Assembly (NCBI RefSeq): GCF_001514145.1 | Contig: NZ_KQ948692.1 | Span: 1-42,010, forward strand | Reading direction: 5' to 3' | Source: Streptomyces canus | Lineage (GTDB): Bacteria; Actinomycetota; Actinomycetes; Streptomycetales; Streptomycetaceae | Length of the DNA stretch: 42,010 nt | In this document: piece by piece, positions 31,747-39,960 of the stretch | Layout of the letters: each line of letters begins with the position of its first letter | Position numbering within the stretch: the stretch's first letter is position 1 | Translations under genes and position numbers: made by a program | Notes under the pieces: model-generated | What the model was told of the DNA's origin: nothing | The model's input: only the letters and a program-made list of their open reading frames with translations | The model's database searches: none

Positions 31747-34700
31747 GTGGCGAGGCGGAGCGGTGCGGCGGTGCGGTCGTCGGGGGAGGTGCCGACGAGC
31801 CTGCGTGTTCCTCCCTCGGGCAGAGTCGCGCCGCCGATTGCCACCAAGGCCGACTATCTGCCGCTGGACCAACTGCCGTGGCCGGATGCGGAGCGGCTGT
31901 TTCTGCGACTGGCCGAGCTAGACGGCCAGGCCGAGTACGCCGAGTTGTACGGCACAGCAGGACAAGGCCAGGAAGGCATCGACCTGTTCGTCCGCAACAC
32001 CCTCGGTCCGGCCGCGTCCGCCAGCACCGATCCCGGCCGCCGCTACACCACCTTGCAGTCAAAGCGTGTGGCGACGCTGACGCCGGCGGACATCAGCAAA
32101 GCGGTCGACAAGTTCCTGGCCGGCTCCTGGGCCGACCGGTCGGAAGTCTTCATCTACGCCACCACCCATGCCCTGCGCCCCACCACGCTGGCTGAGGAAC
32201 TTGAGCGCCAAGCGGACAGACTGGAGAAGGCGGGGATCCGGCTCGAGCGCTGGGGACGCGAGTCGGTGAGCGAGCGGCTGCGACACCTGCCCGAGATCGT
32301 CGACGACTTCTTCGGCCGCCCCTGGGTGGCCGAGTTCTGCGGTCCCGAGGCCGCACAGGCTCTGGCGGGCCGGCTGCCGGGCCAGGATGTGGAGGCATTG
32401 CGCTCGGGGCTGCGCAGCCTGTACCGGGCGTCCTTCGCACTTCAGGACACAGGGGCGGTCCTGCTGGCTCCGGCCGTGTCCGCACACCCACCGAAGCCGC
32501 TTGAGTACGTCCTGCTGGACATCACCGACAGCGGCGGTGAGTTCCTAGCGGGCTCGCCGGGCACCGCGGGCGAGCAGCCCGACAGGGCGGACGAGCGCCG
32601 GGACGGGCACGGTCTGCCCAGCGCAACAGGCCCGGGTGCGGCAGGAACAGCGGAGATGGAACAGGTCGTCGGTGGGTACGCCCCCTGGTCCTACCGTGAC
32701 GCCGTACCCGCCGTGGACCGCTTGCTGGAGCGCGGCCGGGTCGAGGACGAGCTGGGCGGCCTGGAGGTGACCCGCAGCGCATGCGACGAGTGGCTGGCCG
32801 ACGGTGATCTTTCGGTCGTGGCCGGCGGGCCAGGGGCGGGAAAATCGAGTCTGCTGCGCTTCGTGGTGTCCGACCTCCTGGACGACAGGCCCCGATCGGC
32901 AGCCCTGGCCGCGAGGTTCGGCTCGCATCTGCCGGTGTGGTTGCCGTTTTCGTTTCTGTGCGAATACCTCAAAGGGGACGCCGAGCGGTCCGTGGAGTCC
33001 GCCGTCCGCGCCTGGCTCACCCGCTACTCCGCGCAGCACCTGCACGATCTGGTGGAGCGGGCCCTGGCCGATGACCGGCTGCTGCTGGTCGTCGACGGTC
33101 TGGACGAGTGGACCGACGAGGACAGCGCCCACCCTGCCCTGACCCTCCTGGAGAACTTCGTCCGCAGCCGCAACATCGCCGCCATCGTCTCCAGCCGCCC
33201 CTACGCTCTGCGCCGTCTGATGCCGCTGGCGGGATGGCGGGTGGGAAACCTGGCGCCGCTGTCTGCGGCACAGCAGCAGAGCATGACACGGGCCGCCTTC
33301 GCCAGGGCCGTGACCGCCGAGCCGGCCACTCCCGCGGGAGAGCAGAAGGCGGGCCAGATCGCGCAGCGCCTCATGGGTGAGACCGCCGACCGCTTCCTGG
33401 ACGAAGTCAAGGCCGTGGCCGACCTCAAGGCGCTGGCCGCCGTTCCCCTGTTCCTGCTGATGCTGGCCGGGATGTGGTCCAGCGGACCGCTGCCCACGCG
33501 ACGCATGGAGGCCTACCGGCGGCTGGTTGACGTACTGCTCGAGCAGCATCCGGCCATCCGGCGTCGCGACGTGCGCCAGCCCGCGGGCGGACTGGACGCC
33601 CGGGACGTCCGCCAGGTGTTGGCCGCTGTCGCCTACGAGCTGCGACAGGCCGACACAGGACCTGCCGCCAGCACCCGGGTATGGCGTGCCGGCGTGGTCC
33701 GGGCACTGTGCGATGACGACCTGTTCGGCTACGACGGCGCGGAGGCCCGCCGTCTGGCCCCGCAGATCATGGAGGTGGCCGAAGGCGATCTCGGCATCCT
33801 GCTCGCCCAGGGAGCCGGCACCCTGGGCTTTGCCCACCGAGCTGTCGCCGAGCAGCTATGCGCCGAGCACCTGATGACCCTGCCCCTTGCCGACCAGCAG
33901 GCCGTCGTCCGCTCCAGAGCGGGAAGCCGTTCCTGGCGGGACGTGCTGCTTGCCCTGCTGGCAGGGCAGGACCGCCCGAGCGACGCCGCCGAGCTCCTGC
34001 AGACGGCCCTCGACGCAGGCCCGAAGAACTCGACTGCGGAACTGGGCGGCCACGAACTGGCCGCGGAGGCCCTGGCCGCCGGAGTGCGCATGCCCCATCG
34101 GGAGGTCACCCGCTTCGCCCAACTGCTCTGCGCCCGCGTCGAGCACCACCCCTGGATGCCCCATCGGGCACGCCTGCTCGCCGCCCTCACCGGCGCCCTG
34201 GCCGAGACCACTGCCCGCCGGGTCCTGCTGCCGTGGTTCGCCCGCAAGACGATCGCCACCACCGACGAGCCGAACGCCTACTGGTCGCTGCGCCGCCAAG
34301 ACATCGCCGTACCGGACGCCGAGACGATCCTCCTGCAAGCACTGCACCACCCCTCTGACGCTGTCAAGCATGCCTCGGCCCACGCCCTCGCCCAGCGCAT
34401 GGCAGGCACCGACGAAGTGGCACAGGCCCTGGCCGTCCTGGCATGCGAAGGAAGCGACACCACCATCCAGGCCGCCGCGCTCGACGCACTGGTCACCGGC
34501 TGGCCCGGGCATACCAGGACGACGGAACTGATCTCCTGGGGCATGCGCCAGGGCGTGATCGGCCTTCGGGCCGTCGCATTGCGCGCGCACCGGGCCCTGC
34601 GACGCGATACCCCCCAGGGCATCGAACCGTACGACGAGAACGACCGTCAGTGGCTGCTCAGCCTGCTCGAACGGGACTCGGTGGGGGATGTCCTGGACCG

Positions 34701-37053
34701 GGTCACCGCGGAGATGGTCAGCGACGCAGCGCAGGACGACGAGTCCGTGCGGGACCTCTGCCTTGCCATCCTGTCGGGCACTCCCGGCCAGCCCGGCACG
34801 CCCGGATGGAGAGAACTCGCCTGGTGGGTGGTGCTCACCGCATTTCCGCACGATCCAAAGGTCGTCCAGTGGGCGGCACGCAAGATCGCTTCCGACGACT
34901 ACTTGCCCTACTCCCTGGCCAACGCGCCGGCCGCCTGGGCCGATGAGCCTGCCATCCGCGACGCCGCTCAGACCCGCCTCCTGCACGAATCCTTCCACCC
35001 GGCAGACAACACCTTCCACTTGGCCCGGCTGGCCCGCACCGGCCAGGTCCGTGATCACCTGATCAGTGCCCTCGACGCGTCTTTCGGAACAGCCGTAGCT
35101 GCCCGGGCCCTACAAGAGCACTTCGGCGACGACCCCGTTGCCCGAGAAGCTCTGTTGCGCAAGATCAACGGTCCTGCTGATGAGGCCGTGTCCTTCGTCG
35201 AGGTCGTGGCCACGGTCCTGGGACCCACAGACGGCATCGATCACCTGCTCCAGCTGATCCAGCAGCGCCCCCGAGAGGGCGTCCAGCATGCCATTTCCGC
35301 CCTCGCCAGCCTCTGGATCGACTGCAAGAACGCCGTACGTGGCGAACCCTCTCCCGTTCTGTCCGATCAGGCCGAACATGCTCTGGAACACCACGACGCA
35401 CAGGCGCTTGCCCGTGTCTGCCTCGATGCGGTGCCAAGAGAGAACTTCGGCACCGCGCGCGGTTGGATCATCGGAGCATGGCCCGAAGTACCTGAAGTCC
35501 TGACCTACGCCCGCCAATGCCTGACCGGCGCAGAGCCCGAGGTCGGCCCGGTCCTCATCGGCTATGGCCCGCTCAACAGCCCCCAAGCCGCACAGATCAT
35601 CGCCGAAGCCACGGCCCTGCTCAATCCGCTCCCGCCCGCTCTGCGCGTGCTGATCGCCCAGCAGCTCACACGGCGCGGCATCGACACCGAGACCGTGACC
35701 GAGCTGCTCAAGGAATGGCGCCACGACACCTCGAGCCCAGTGCGCCGGGCCGCCGCGACAGCACTGGCCCGTACCCTCGCCGTCACTCCCGTCACGGCGT
35801 CCGGCAGCGACGGCGCGACACCGGAAGCCACCACAGCACACCCCAACTCGCAGCAGGCACGGGAGAGGCTGCGCGCCGAATGCCGTCAGGAACTGCTCTC
35901 CTACGATCTGAACACGGGCGACGACCGCCGACGCACCGCCTGGGTGATCATGCTCCTGCTCGGTGACGTCACCCTTCTGGAAGGCGTCGCCGAGCGCAAC
36001 AACGGCCGACCCGCCTCCGTCGAATTCGACGACCCCCTCTACGACCCCGACCTCCAGCTGACCGAGCTGGTCGCAACCCACTGGACCGCGCTGCAACAAC
36101 AGTGCGGCAACCGGCTGCTCGAACGCTTGGCCGGGCGGCTCAGCCGCACCCCTCCGGACCTCACCAAGGTATGGGCCACGCTGGCGACCGTTGCAGCCCG
36201 GCACCCCGAACTCGACCGTGCACTGAGCGATGCTGTGCGCGCTGACCCCAAACTCCTGCGCGACAAGACGGTGTTTGCCTGGTACGCCGACACCAACCCG
36301 GACGATCCAGGTCTGCTCCGCCAAGCAGCCCAGGCGGCCCGGGCCGACAACGACCCCCAACCCGTGCTCCACGTGGCGGGCAAACTCCTTCCGCTCGACG
36401 CCCATAAGCGTGAACTGCTGGAACTCCTGATCCGCCCCCCGGGCAGAAAGCCGACAGCACAACTGATCAATGACGACGAAATCGACATGGCCGTCACCGG
36501 CTGGTGCCGCATTGCCCTGGCCCGCCTTCTACCGGACGACCCGCACGCGCACAGCCTCTACCGCGCCCTGCAACAACACCTGGCCGGCACCTACCGGATC
36601 GACTGGACCTGGCCCGAAGCCATCGCCGTGACGATTAACCTCGCCCCGCCCGCCCACGTACCCCACCTCACCCTGCGCATCGCCGAACGGCTCCAGCGCC
36701 GCGACGCCGATTTTGCTGCGCCCGCACTCCTTGAGGCAACGGCCCACCGCATCCGCCGCGATCCCCAAGCCGAACAAGCCATGATCGACGCCATCACCAG
36801 CCCCGACACCATGGACACCAGCGCCACCCAGTGGCACCTCACCGGGCGTACCTACACTCCTGCGCCGAGCCAACCGGCTCACCAGCAGATCCTTCTGGCT
36901 GGCATTCTGGCCACCGCCACCGGGCTTCCTGCCGACGTCGCAGCGGCCCTGGCGCCGCTCGCTGACAGCGGCAGCGTCCTGCACGACAACCCCCTCATGA
37001 CACCGAGGCCGATCAGGCTTGCCGTCCTCGATCTCCTCGACACCGTTCGCTGA
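31747..37053 (+). CDS. Nuclease-NACHT NTPase with helical-repeat sensor (bacterial NLR-type defence protein)
   Basis: A single 1768-residue cytoplasmic protein with three parts. Residues about 40-195 form a PD-(D/E)xK-like nuclease: GQEGIDLFV supplies Asp79 and YTTLQSKR supplies Gln104-x-Lys106, a Q-for-E variant seen in Mrr/Cap4-type effectors. Residues about 340-650 form a NACHT/STAND NTPase: Walker A AGGPGAGKSSLLR (Lys366), Walker B LLLVVDGLDEW (Asp450, Asp453) and IVSSRPYALRRL. The remaining 1100 residues are tandem helical, HEAT-like repeats suited to recognising a phage protein. This matches Avs/bNACHT anti-phage proteins, which oligomerise on target binding and cut DNA. Start is GTG 31747. 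It is intact, with no frameshift. Defence function is inferred from architecture. Confidence 0.85.
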   Translation: MARRSGAAVRSSGEVPTSLRVPPSGRVAPPIATKADYLPLDQLPWPDAERLFLRLAELDGQAEYAELYGTAGQGQEGIDLFVRNTLGPAASASTDPGRRYTTLQSKRVATLTPADISKAVDKFLAGSWADRSEVFIYATTHALRPTTLAEELERQADRLEKAGIRLERWGRESVSERLRHLPEIVDDFFGRPWVAEFCGPEAAQALAGRLPGQDVEALRSGLRSLYRASFALQDTGAVLLAPAVSAHPPKPLEYVLLDITDSGGEFLAGSPGTAGEQPDRADERRDGHGLPSATGPGAAGTAEMEQVVGGYAPWSYRDAVPAVDRLLERGRVEDELGGLEVTRSACDEWLADGDLSVVAGGPGAGKSSLLRFVVSDLLDDRPRSAALAARFGSHLPVWLPFSFLCEYLKGDAERSVESAVRAWLTRYSAQHLHDLVERALADDRLLLVVDGLDEWTDEDSAHPALTLLENFVRSRNIAAIVSSRPYALRRLMPLAGWRVGNLAPLSAAQQQSMTRAAFARAVTAEPATPAGEQKAGQIAQRLMGETADRFLDEVKAVADLKALAAVPLFLLMLAGMWSSGPLPTRRMEAYRRLVDVLLEQHPAIRRRDVRQPAGGLDARDVRQVLAAVAYELRQADTGPAASTRVWRAGVVRALCDDDLFGYDGAEARRLAPQIMEVAEGDLGILLAQGAGTLGFAHRAVAEQLCAEHLMTLPLADQQAVVRSRAGSRSWRDVLLALLAGQDRPSDAAELLQTALDAGPKNSTAELGGHELAAEALAAGVRMPHREVTRFAQLLCARVEHHPWMPHRARLLAALTGALAETTARRVLLPWFARKTIATTDEPNAYWSLRRQDIAVPDAETILLQALHHPSDAVKHASAHALAQRMAGTDEVAQALAVLACEGSDTTIQAAALDALVTGWPGHTRTTELISWGMRQGVIGLRAVALRAHRALRRDTPQGIEPYDENDRQWLLSLLERDSVGDVLDRVTAEMVSDAAQDDESVRDLCLAILSGTPGQPGTPGWRELAWWVVLTAFPHDPKVVQWAARKIASDDYLPYSLANAPAAWADEPAIRDAAQTRLLHESFHPADNTFHLARLARTGQVRDHLISALDASFGTAVAARALQEHFGDDPVAREALLRKINGPADEAVSFVEVVATVLGPTDGIDHLLQLIQQRPREGVQHAISALASLWIDCKNAVRGEPSPVLSDQAEHALEHHDAQALARVCLDAVPRENFGTARGWIIGAWPEVPEVLTYARQCLTGAEPEVGPVLIGYGPLNSPQAAQIIAEATALLNPLPPALRVLIAQQLTRRGIDTETVTELLKEWRHDTSSPVRRAAATALARTLAVTPVTASGSDGATPEATTAHPNSQQARERLRAECRQELLSYDLNTGDDRRRTAWVIMLLLGDVTLLEGVAERNNGRPASVEFDDPLYDPDLQLTELVATHWTALQQQCGNRLLERLAGRLSRTPPDLTKVWATLATVAARHPELDRALSDAVRADPKLLRDKTVFAWYADTNPDDPGLLRQAAQAARADNDPQPVLHVAGKLLPLDAHKRELLELLIRPPGRKPTAQLINDDEIDMAVTGWCRIALARLLPDDPHAHSLYRALQQHLAGTYRIDWTWPEAIAVTINLAPPAHVPHLTLRIAERLQRRDADFAAPALLEATAHRIRRDPQAEQAMIDAITSPDTMDTSATQWHLTGRTYTPAPSQPAHQQILLAGILATATGLPADVAAALAPLADSGSVLHDNPLMTPRPIRLAVLDLLDTVR

Positions 37054-37282
37054 GCTCCGAACGTCGTTGCGCTCTCGAGCTGCCCCGCCTCGTGTCAGCG
37101 GCCGATTCCGGCGTGTGCTTCGCACCAGTACGACCAGTGTGCTTGCCGTCGGTGTGTGTGCGGCTCGGCCCGATCTCGTGTCGGATCAGCTGCAGCTGTA
37201 CCGGAGGTACCGCAGGGTCAGGGAAGACGCTGGTGGTCCGCCGCTTCAGCCTCTCTGCGCCAAGCCGGGGGAAGCTGAGAGC

Positions 37283-38434
37283 CTACTGAGCGAGGATTCT
37301 GCGCGCCTCTTGGTAAAAGAGAGCAAGGTTGGTCACTCGGTTAAGGAAATTGCCAACAGTCGATTGTCCTACATATTCAATGGCTCCCCCCGCCACTGCT
37401 TCCGGCCAGGTAAATCCGGCGTGTTGCAGCGCGACTGCAAGTGCTGGAGGGCCAAGCGAGCCAATAACAATATTCGTGGGTCGACTCGCCAGATATTTCA
37501 CCATGGGGGCCAGTGTGAGTGCCCCGCGAATCCACCTGCTGAATTCTCGCGCGACTCGATCCAGCTCCTCATCAGACTTGGCATTCCTGATCAAGGGAAG
37601 CCAGTAGCCGTGTAGTTCAGGCCACAAGTGTCTGCTCGCAGCCTCGCGGAGTGCGAAAAGCTGCTGCTTGTTCTGCAGCCAGTCGCTAGTCAGCTGATCG
37701 TTCGCGGCTTCGTAGGCGTCCTTATATCTTTCCAGTTTCCGGAAATACGGCTCAAACCCTCTCGCGCCCCGGAATTTTCCTTCCCCGGTAAGAAGGCGTG
37801 GGATCATGGGACTTTCTACTGTTTCCTGCACATGGCGCTGCCTGCGATTAGCCTCTTCTGAAATGCCTGTACCCGGTGGGCGGCAGACCTGTAGGCCGTT
37901 GGCGAGCAGTTGGGTTAGACCGCTGGGCACTCTAGGGGCGTTTAGCGGCGCCGTTCGCGCGGAGATCCAAGTTGAGATCGAGTTCGGCGCACCAGACTCG
38001 AAGCAGTCGAAGTAGTCCAGGATGGGTTCCAGTATAAGCACCTTGGCGAGTTCGAGCGTAGAGGCATCTCCTCCATTTATGGCAGCTCTAATCCGGGCTT
38101 CCGGAAGTGTGTCCAGTGTTTCTCTTCGCGTAGCGTGAAGGCGATCTTTCAGCTCTGCGGGAAGAGTCTTCCAATCGACGGTTCTGAGGATGCCCTCGCG
38201 CTGTAGATCACGTAGTACCGTCCCATTTACCCAACCGAGGCGCTCTGTTGCCTCTATCTCATTCTCGAATGATTCTCTGGTGCAGTACACCTGTTCAAAC
38301 ATCCACAGCTGGTGACTGCCATTCCAAAGAATGGAGGCCGGTAGGGCTGAGATGCGTGGGGCGGTGGGGTCTACTTGGAGCAACCGGTTGTACTCCCAGC
38401 CGGACAGGTAAACAGAGGAACGGTTGGCGCACAC
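37283..38434 (-). CDS. Lower-GC orphan protein next to the NACHT gene
   Basis: A 383-residue protein of no recognised family. The GTG start has a strong AAGGAGGAG ribosome site. Base composition is far less GC-rich than any neighbour, with many A/T-ending codons, pointing to recent acquisition. The N-terminal part (SSVYLSGWEYNRLLQVDPTA, ILWNGSHQLWMFEQVYCTRE) is followed by a helical charged middle (RKLERYKDAYEAANDQLTSD, LQNKQQLFALREAASRHLWP). A C-terminal region is richer in small and hydrophobic residues (NIVIGSLGPPALAVALQHAG). There is no signal peptide; membrane association near the end is possible. It converges on the NACHT gene. A role in phage defence is speculative. Confidence 0.8.
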   Translation of the reverse strand: MCANRSSVYLSGWEYNRLLQVDPTAPRISALPASILWNGSHQLWMFEQVYCTRESFENEIEATERLGWVNGTVLRDLQREGILRTVDWKTLPAELKDRLHATRRETLDTLPEARIRAAINGGDASTLELAKVLILEPILDYFDCFESGAPNSISTWISARTAPLNAPRVPSGLTQLLANGLQVCRPPGTGISEEANRRQRHVQETVESPMIPRLLTGEGKFRGARGFEPYFRKLERYKDAYEAANDQLTSDWLQNKQQLFALREAASRHLWPELHGYWLPLIRNAKSDEELDRVAREFSRWIRGALTLAPMVKYLASRPTNIVIGSLGPPALAVALQHAGFTWPEAVAGGAIEYVGQSTVGNFLNRVTNLALFYQEARRILAQ

Positions 38435-38630
38435 CTCTTCTCCTCCTTTTGTATTTCTAGGAGGCTGGCGTTTCGCGGCGTGAAACCGAGAGACGCGCCA
38501 TTTGTGATGCTGCGGCCGTACTTTCAGTGTGAGGGATCCGGATAGGCTCTTGCATCTCCAGGTGGCTACGACCTAGTCCGGCGGCGCTGGAAGTGCCAGA
38601 GCGCATGTCCTCGACTGTCCGTCGTGCCGA

Positions 38631-38894
38631 TCACTCGGTCGTGAGTCTGCTGCGAGGGATGGAGGGAACGCCCAGGTTCACCGAGGGCAGATGCTTCGAA
38701 CCGCGGACCTGGGACCGCTTGTAGCGGAAGAACGTCAGGGCCAGCTCCATGCCTTCGACCTCGCCCTTCCAAGCCCGGGTGAGAGAGTGCTGGCGGCGGG
38801 CGATCAGGTCGTCCTCCAGTTCGTCCGGGCAGCATCGTCGGGTTGACCGAGAGCATCGGACAGAGGACATAACGAGATCCTCAGCATCCGCCAT
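38631..38894 (-). pseudogene. Possible integrase-associated coding remnant
   Basis: An 87-codon minus-strand frame contains DELEDDLIARRQHSLTRAWK then GEVEGMELALTFFRYKRSQ and ends NLGVPSIPRSRLTTE. The middle resembles a helical segment I associate with actinomycete site-specific recombinases or integrase-linked proteins, but this is memory of a pattern, not a domain match. No good ribosome site and no catalytic residues are seen. It may be the tail of a lost recombinase gene, or a small protein gene in its own right. Confidence 0.3.
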
Positions 38895-38925
38895 TTGGAA
38901 CGCCAGCGGATCACCAACCGTCTCG

Positions 38926-38998
38926 CCCCGCCTCCGCCGCCTCCCGCCCCGCGCCCCTCCCCGCCCGCCTCCGGCGCGCCCCTCCTCCCTCCCTGCTT
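38926..38998. other. C-rich low-complexity tract
   Basis: About 70 bases made almost only of C with interspersed G and T, ending at a sharp switch to G/T-rich sequence. Not coding in any frame I trust. Confidence 0.6.
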
Positions 38999-39059
38999 GT
39001 TACGTGTCTTGTTGCGTGTTCGTGCGTGTCCACCCTGGTTGTGTGGCGCGTGGTGTTAC

Positions 39060-39095
39060 GGGTTGGGTAGGGTGGGGTGCTGTGGGCGGGCTGGG
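39060..39095 (+). other. G-quadruplex motif in a G/T-rich tract
   Basis: GGGTTGGGTAGGGTGGGG has four G-runs with one- and two-base loops. More runs follow (GGGCGGGCTGGG). It lies 48 bases upstream of the GTG at 39125 on the coding strand, so it could form in the DNA non-template strand or in mRNA. Confidence 0.6.
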
Positions 39096-39124
39096 TGTGA
39101 ACTCGGCTGTCGGGTGGGTGTGTT

Positions 39125-39562
39125 GTGCCTGGTCGCGGTGCTGGTCGGGCGTCGTACCGGCGGGCTTGGTCGCTGCCCTGTGGGGTGGTCGTGTGGATCG
39201 TTGCCGTGCTGGTTGTTGCCGTGTTGATCGTTTTTGGAGGGGTTGCTGTGTCTGCTGTGTCTGCGGTGGTGCCTTCGGAGGCCTGGGTTCGGGCCGTGTA
39301 TGAGTTCGTCGATGCGCGTTTGGATGAGGAGCTGCGTGCGGAGTATCCGACGGCGGACAGTGAGCCGGCGGTGGACGTCTACCGGGTGCGGCTGGGGGAG
39401 GCGCAGGCGGCGTACCGGGGTTTCGTCGAGGCCGTGCACCGCAGCGACCAGGACGCGGCCCGTCTCGCGTGGGGGGAGCTGGGCGGCATCGCGGAGCGGT
39501 GGCAGGCCCATCCCGACTTCCCCGGCCCGTTCCTGGCGGAGGCGGGGGTGGGTGGCCGGTGA
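39125..39562 (+). CDS. Small membrane-anchored hypothetical protein
   Basis: A 145-residue protein with a short basic N-terminus and one strong membrane helix at about residues 20-47 (VVVWIVAVLVVAVLIVFGGV). A helical soluble domain outside or inside follows (WVRAVYEFVDARLDEELRAE, VYRVRLGEAQAAYRGFVEAV, AWGELGGIAERWQAH). GTG 39125 is the likely start, although its ribosome site is poor. Its last codons overlap the next gene by four bases (GTGA). Such small single-helix proteins are common in actinomycete plasmids and integrative elements. No family is recognised. Confidence 0.65.
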   Translation: MPGRGAGRASYRRAWSLPCGVVVWIVAVLVVAVLIVFGGVAVSAVSAVVPSEAWVRAVYEFVDARLDEELRAEYPTADSEPAVDVYRVRLGEAQAAYRGFVEAVHRSDQDAARLAWGELGGIAERWQAHPDFPGPFLAEAGVGGR

Positions 39563-39771
39563 GCAGAGGTCTCGCGGCGGCGCTCGTGCGTGATGACCGG
39601 CTGGAGGATGCCGGGATGCACGCCGATGACCGGGTGACCTGCTGCGCACACCAGGCCTGGGCGCGGGACTGCGCCGGCCGGCACCCTCGGCTGACGGCCG
39701 GTCGACTGCTCGCCGGGGCGCTGGAGATCGACAGGATCCGCGCCCGCGCCCGGGCCGGGGTTGGTGTGTAG
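39559..39771 (+). CDS. Small hypothetical protein, translationally coupled
   Basis: A 70-residue protein starting at the GTG that overlaps the stop of the upstream gene. The sequence MSRGLAAALVRDDRLEDAGM contains no membrane segment. Three cysteines and two histidines (DRVTCCAHQAWARDCAGRHP) could bind a metal, and the C-terminus is Arg/Ala-rich. No known family. The overlap and the hairpin right after the stop support it as a real gene. Confidence 0.55.
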   Translation: MSRGLAAALVRDDRLEDAGMHADDRVTCCAHQAWARDCAGRHPRLTAGRLLAGALEIDRIRARARAGVGV

Positions 39772-39811
39772 CGTCCGTGCCGCCGCGCCCCGGGCTGTCG
39801 GGCGCGGACGC
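39771..39811 (+). terminator. Hairpin after the small-protein pair
   Basis: CGCGCCC and GGGCGCG pair around a 9-nt loop, and the outer GCGTCCG/CGGACGC extends the structure. It begins at the last base of the stop codon. Confidence 0.6.
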
Positions 39812-39960
39812 CGCTTGTGTCCCGTCCCGTTGCGCGCGTCGTCCCGCTGCACGGTGTCCGCTGGTGATGCCGTGCCACCCGGACCCCATTTTCTTGATCG
39901 TTTCCCGGCCGTGGCCGGTGCTGCTCACGGCGGTGTACCGCCCTGTTGGAGAAGGTCCTG

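Noticed and set aside
34962..36462. 450-codon minus-strand frame inside the NACHT gene
   Set aside because: The plus-strand frame is continuous for 1768 codons with motif support; the minus frame has none.
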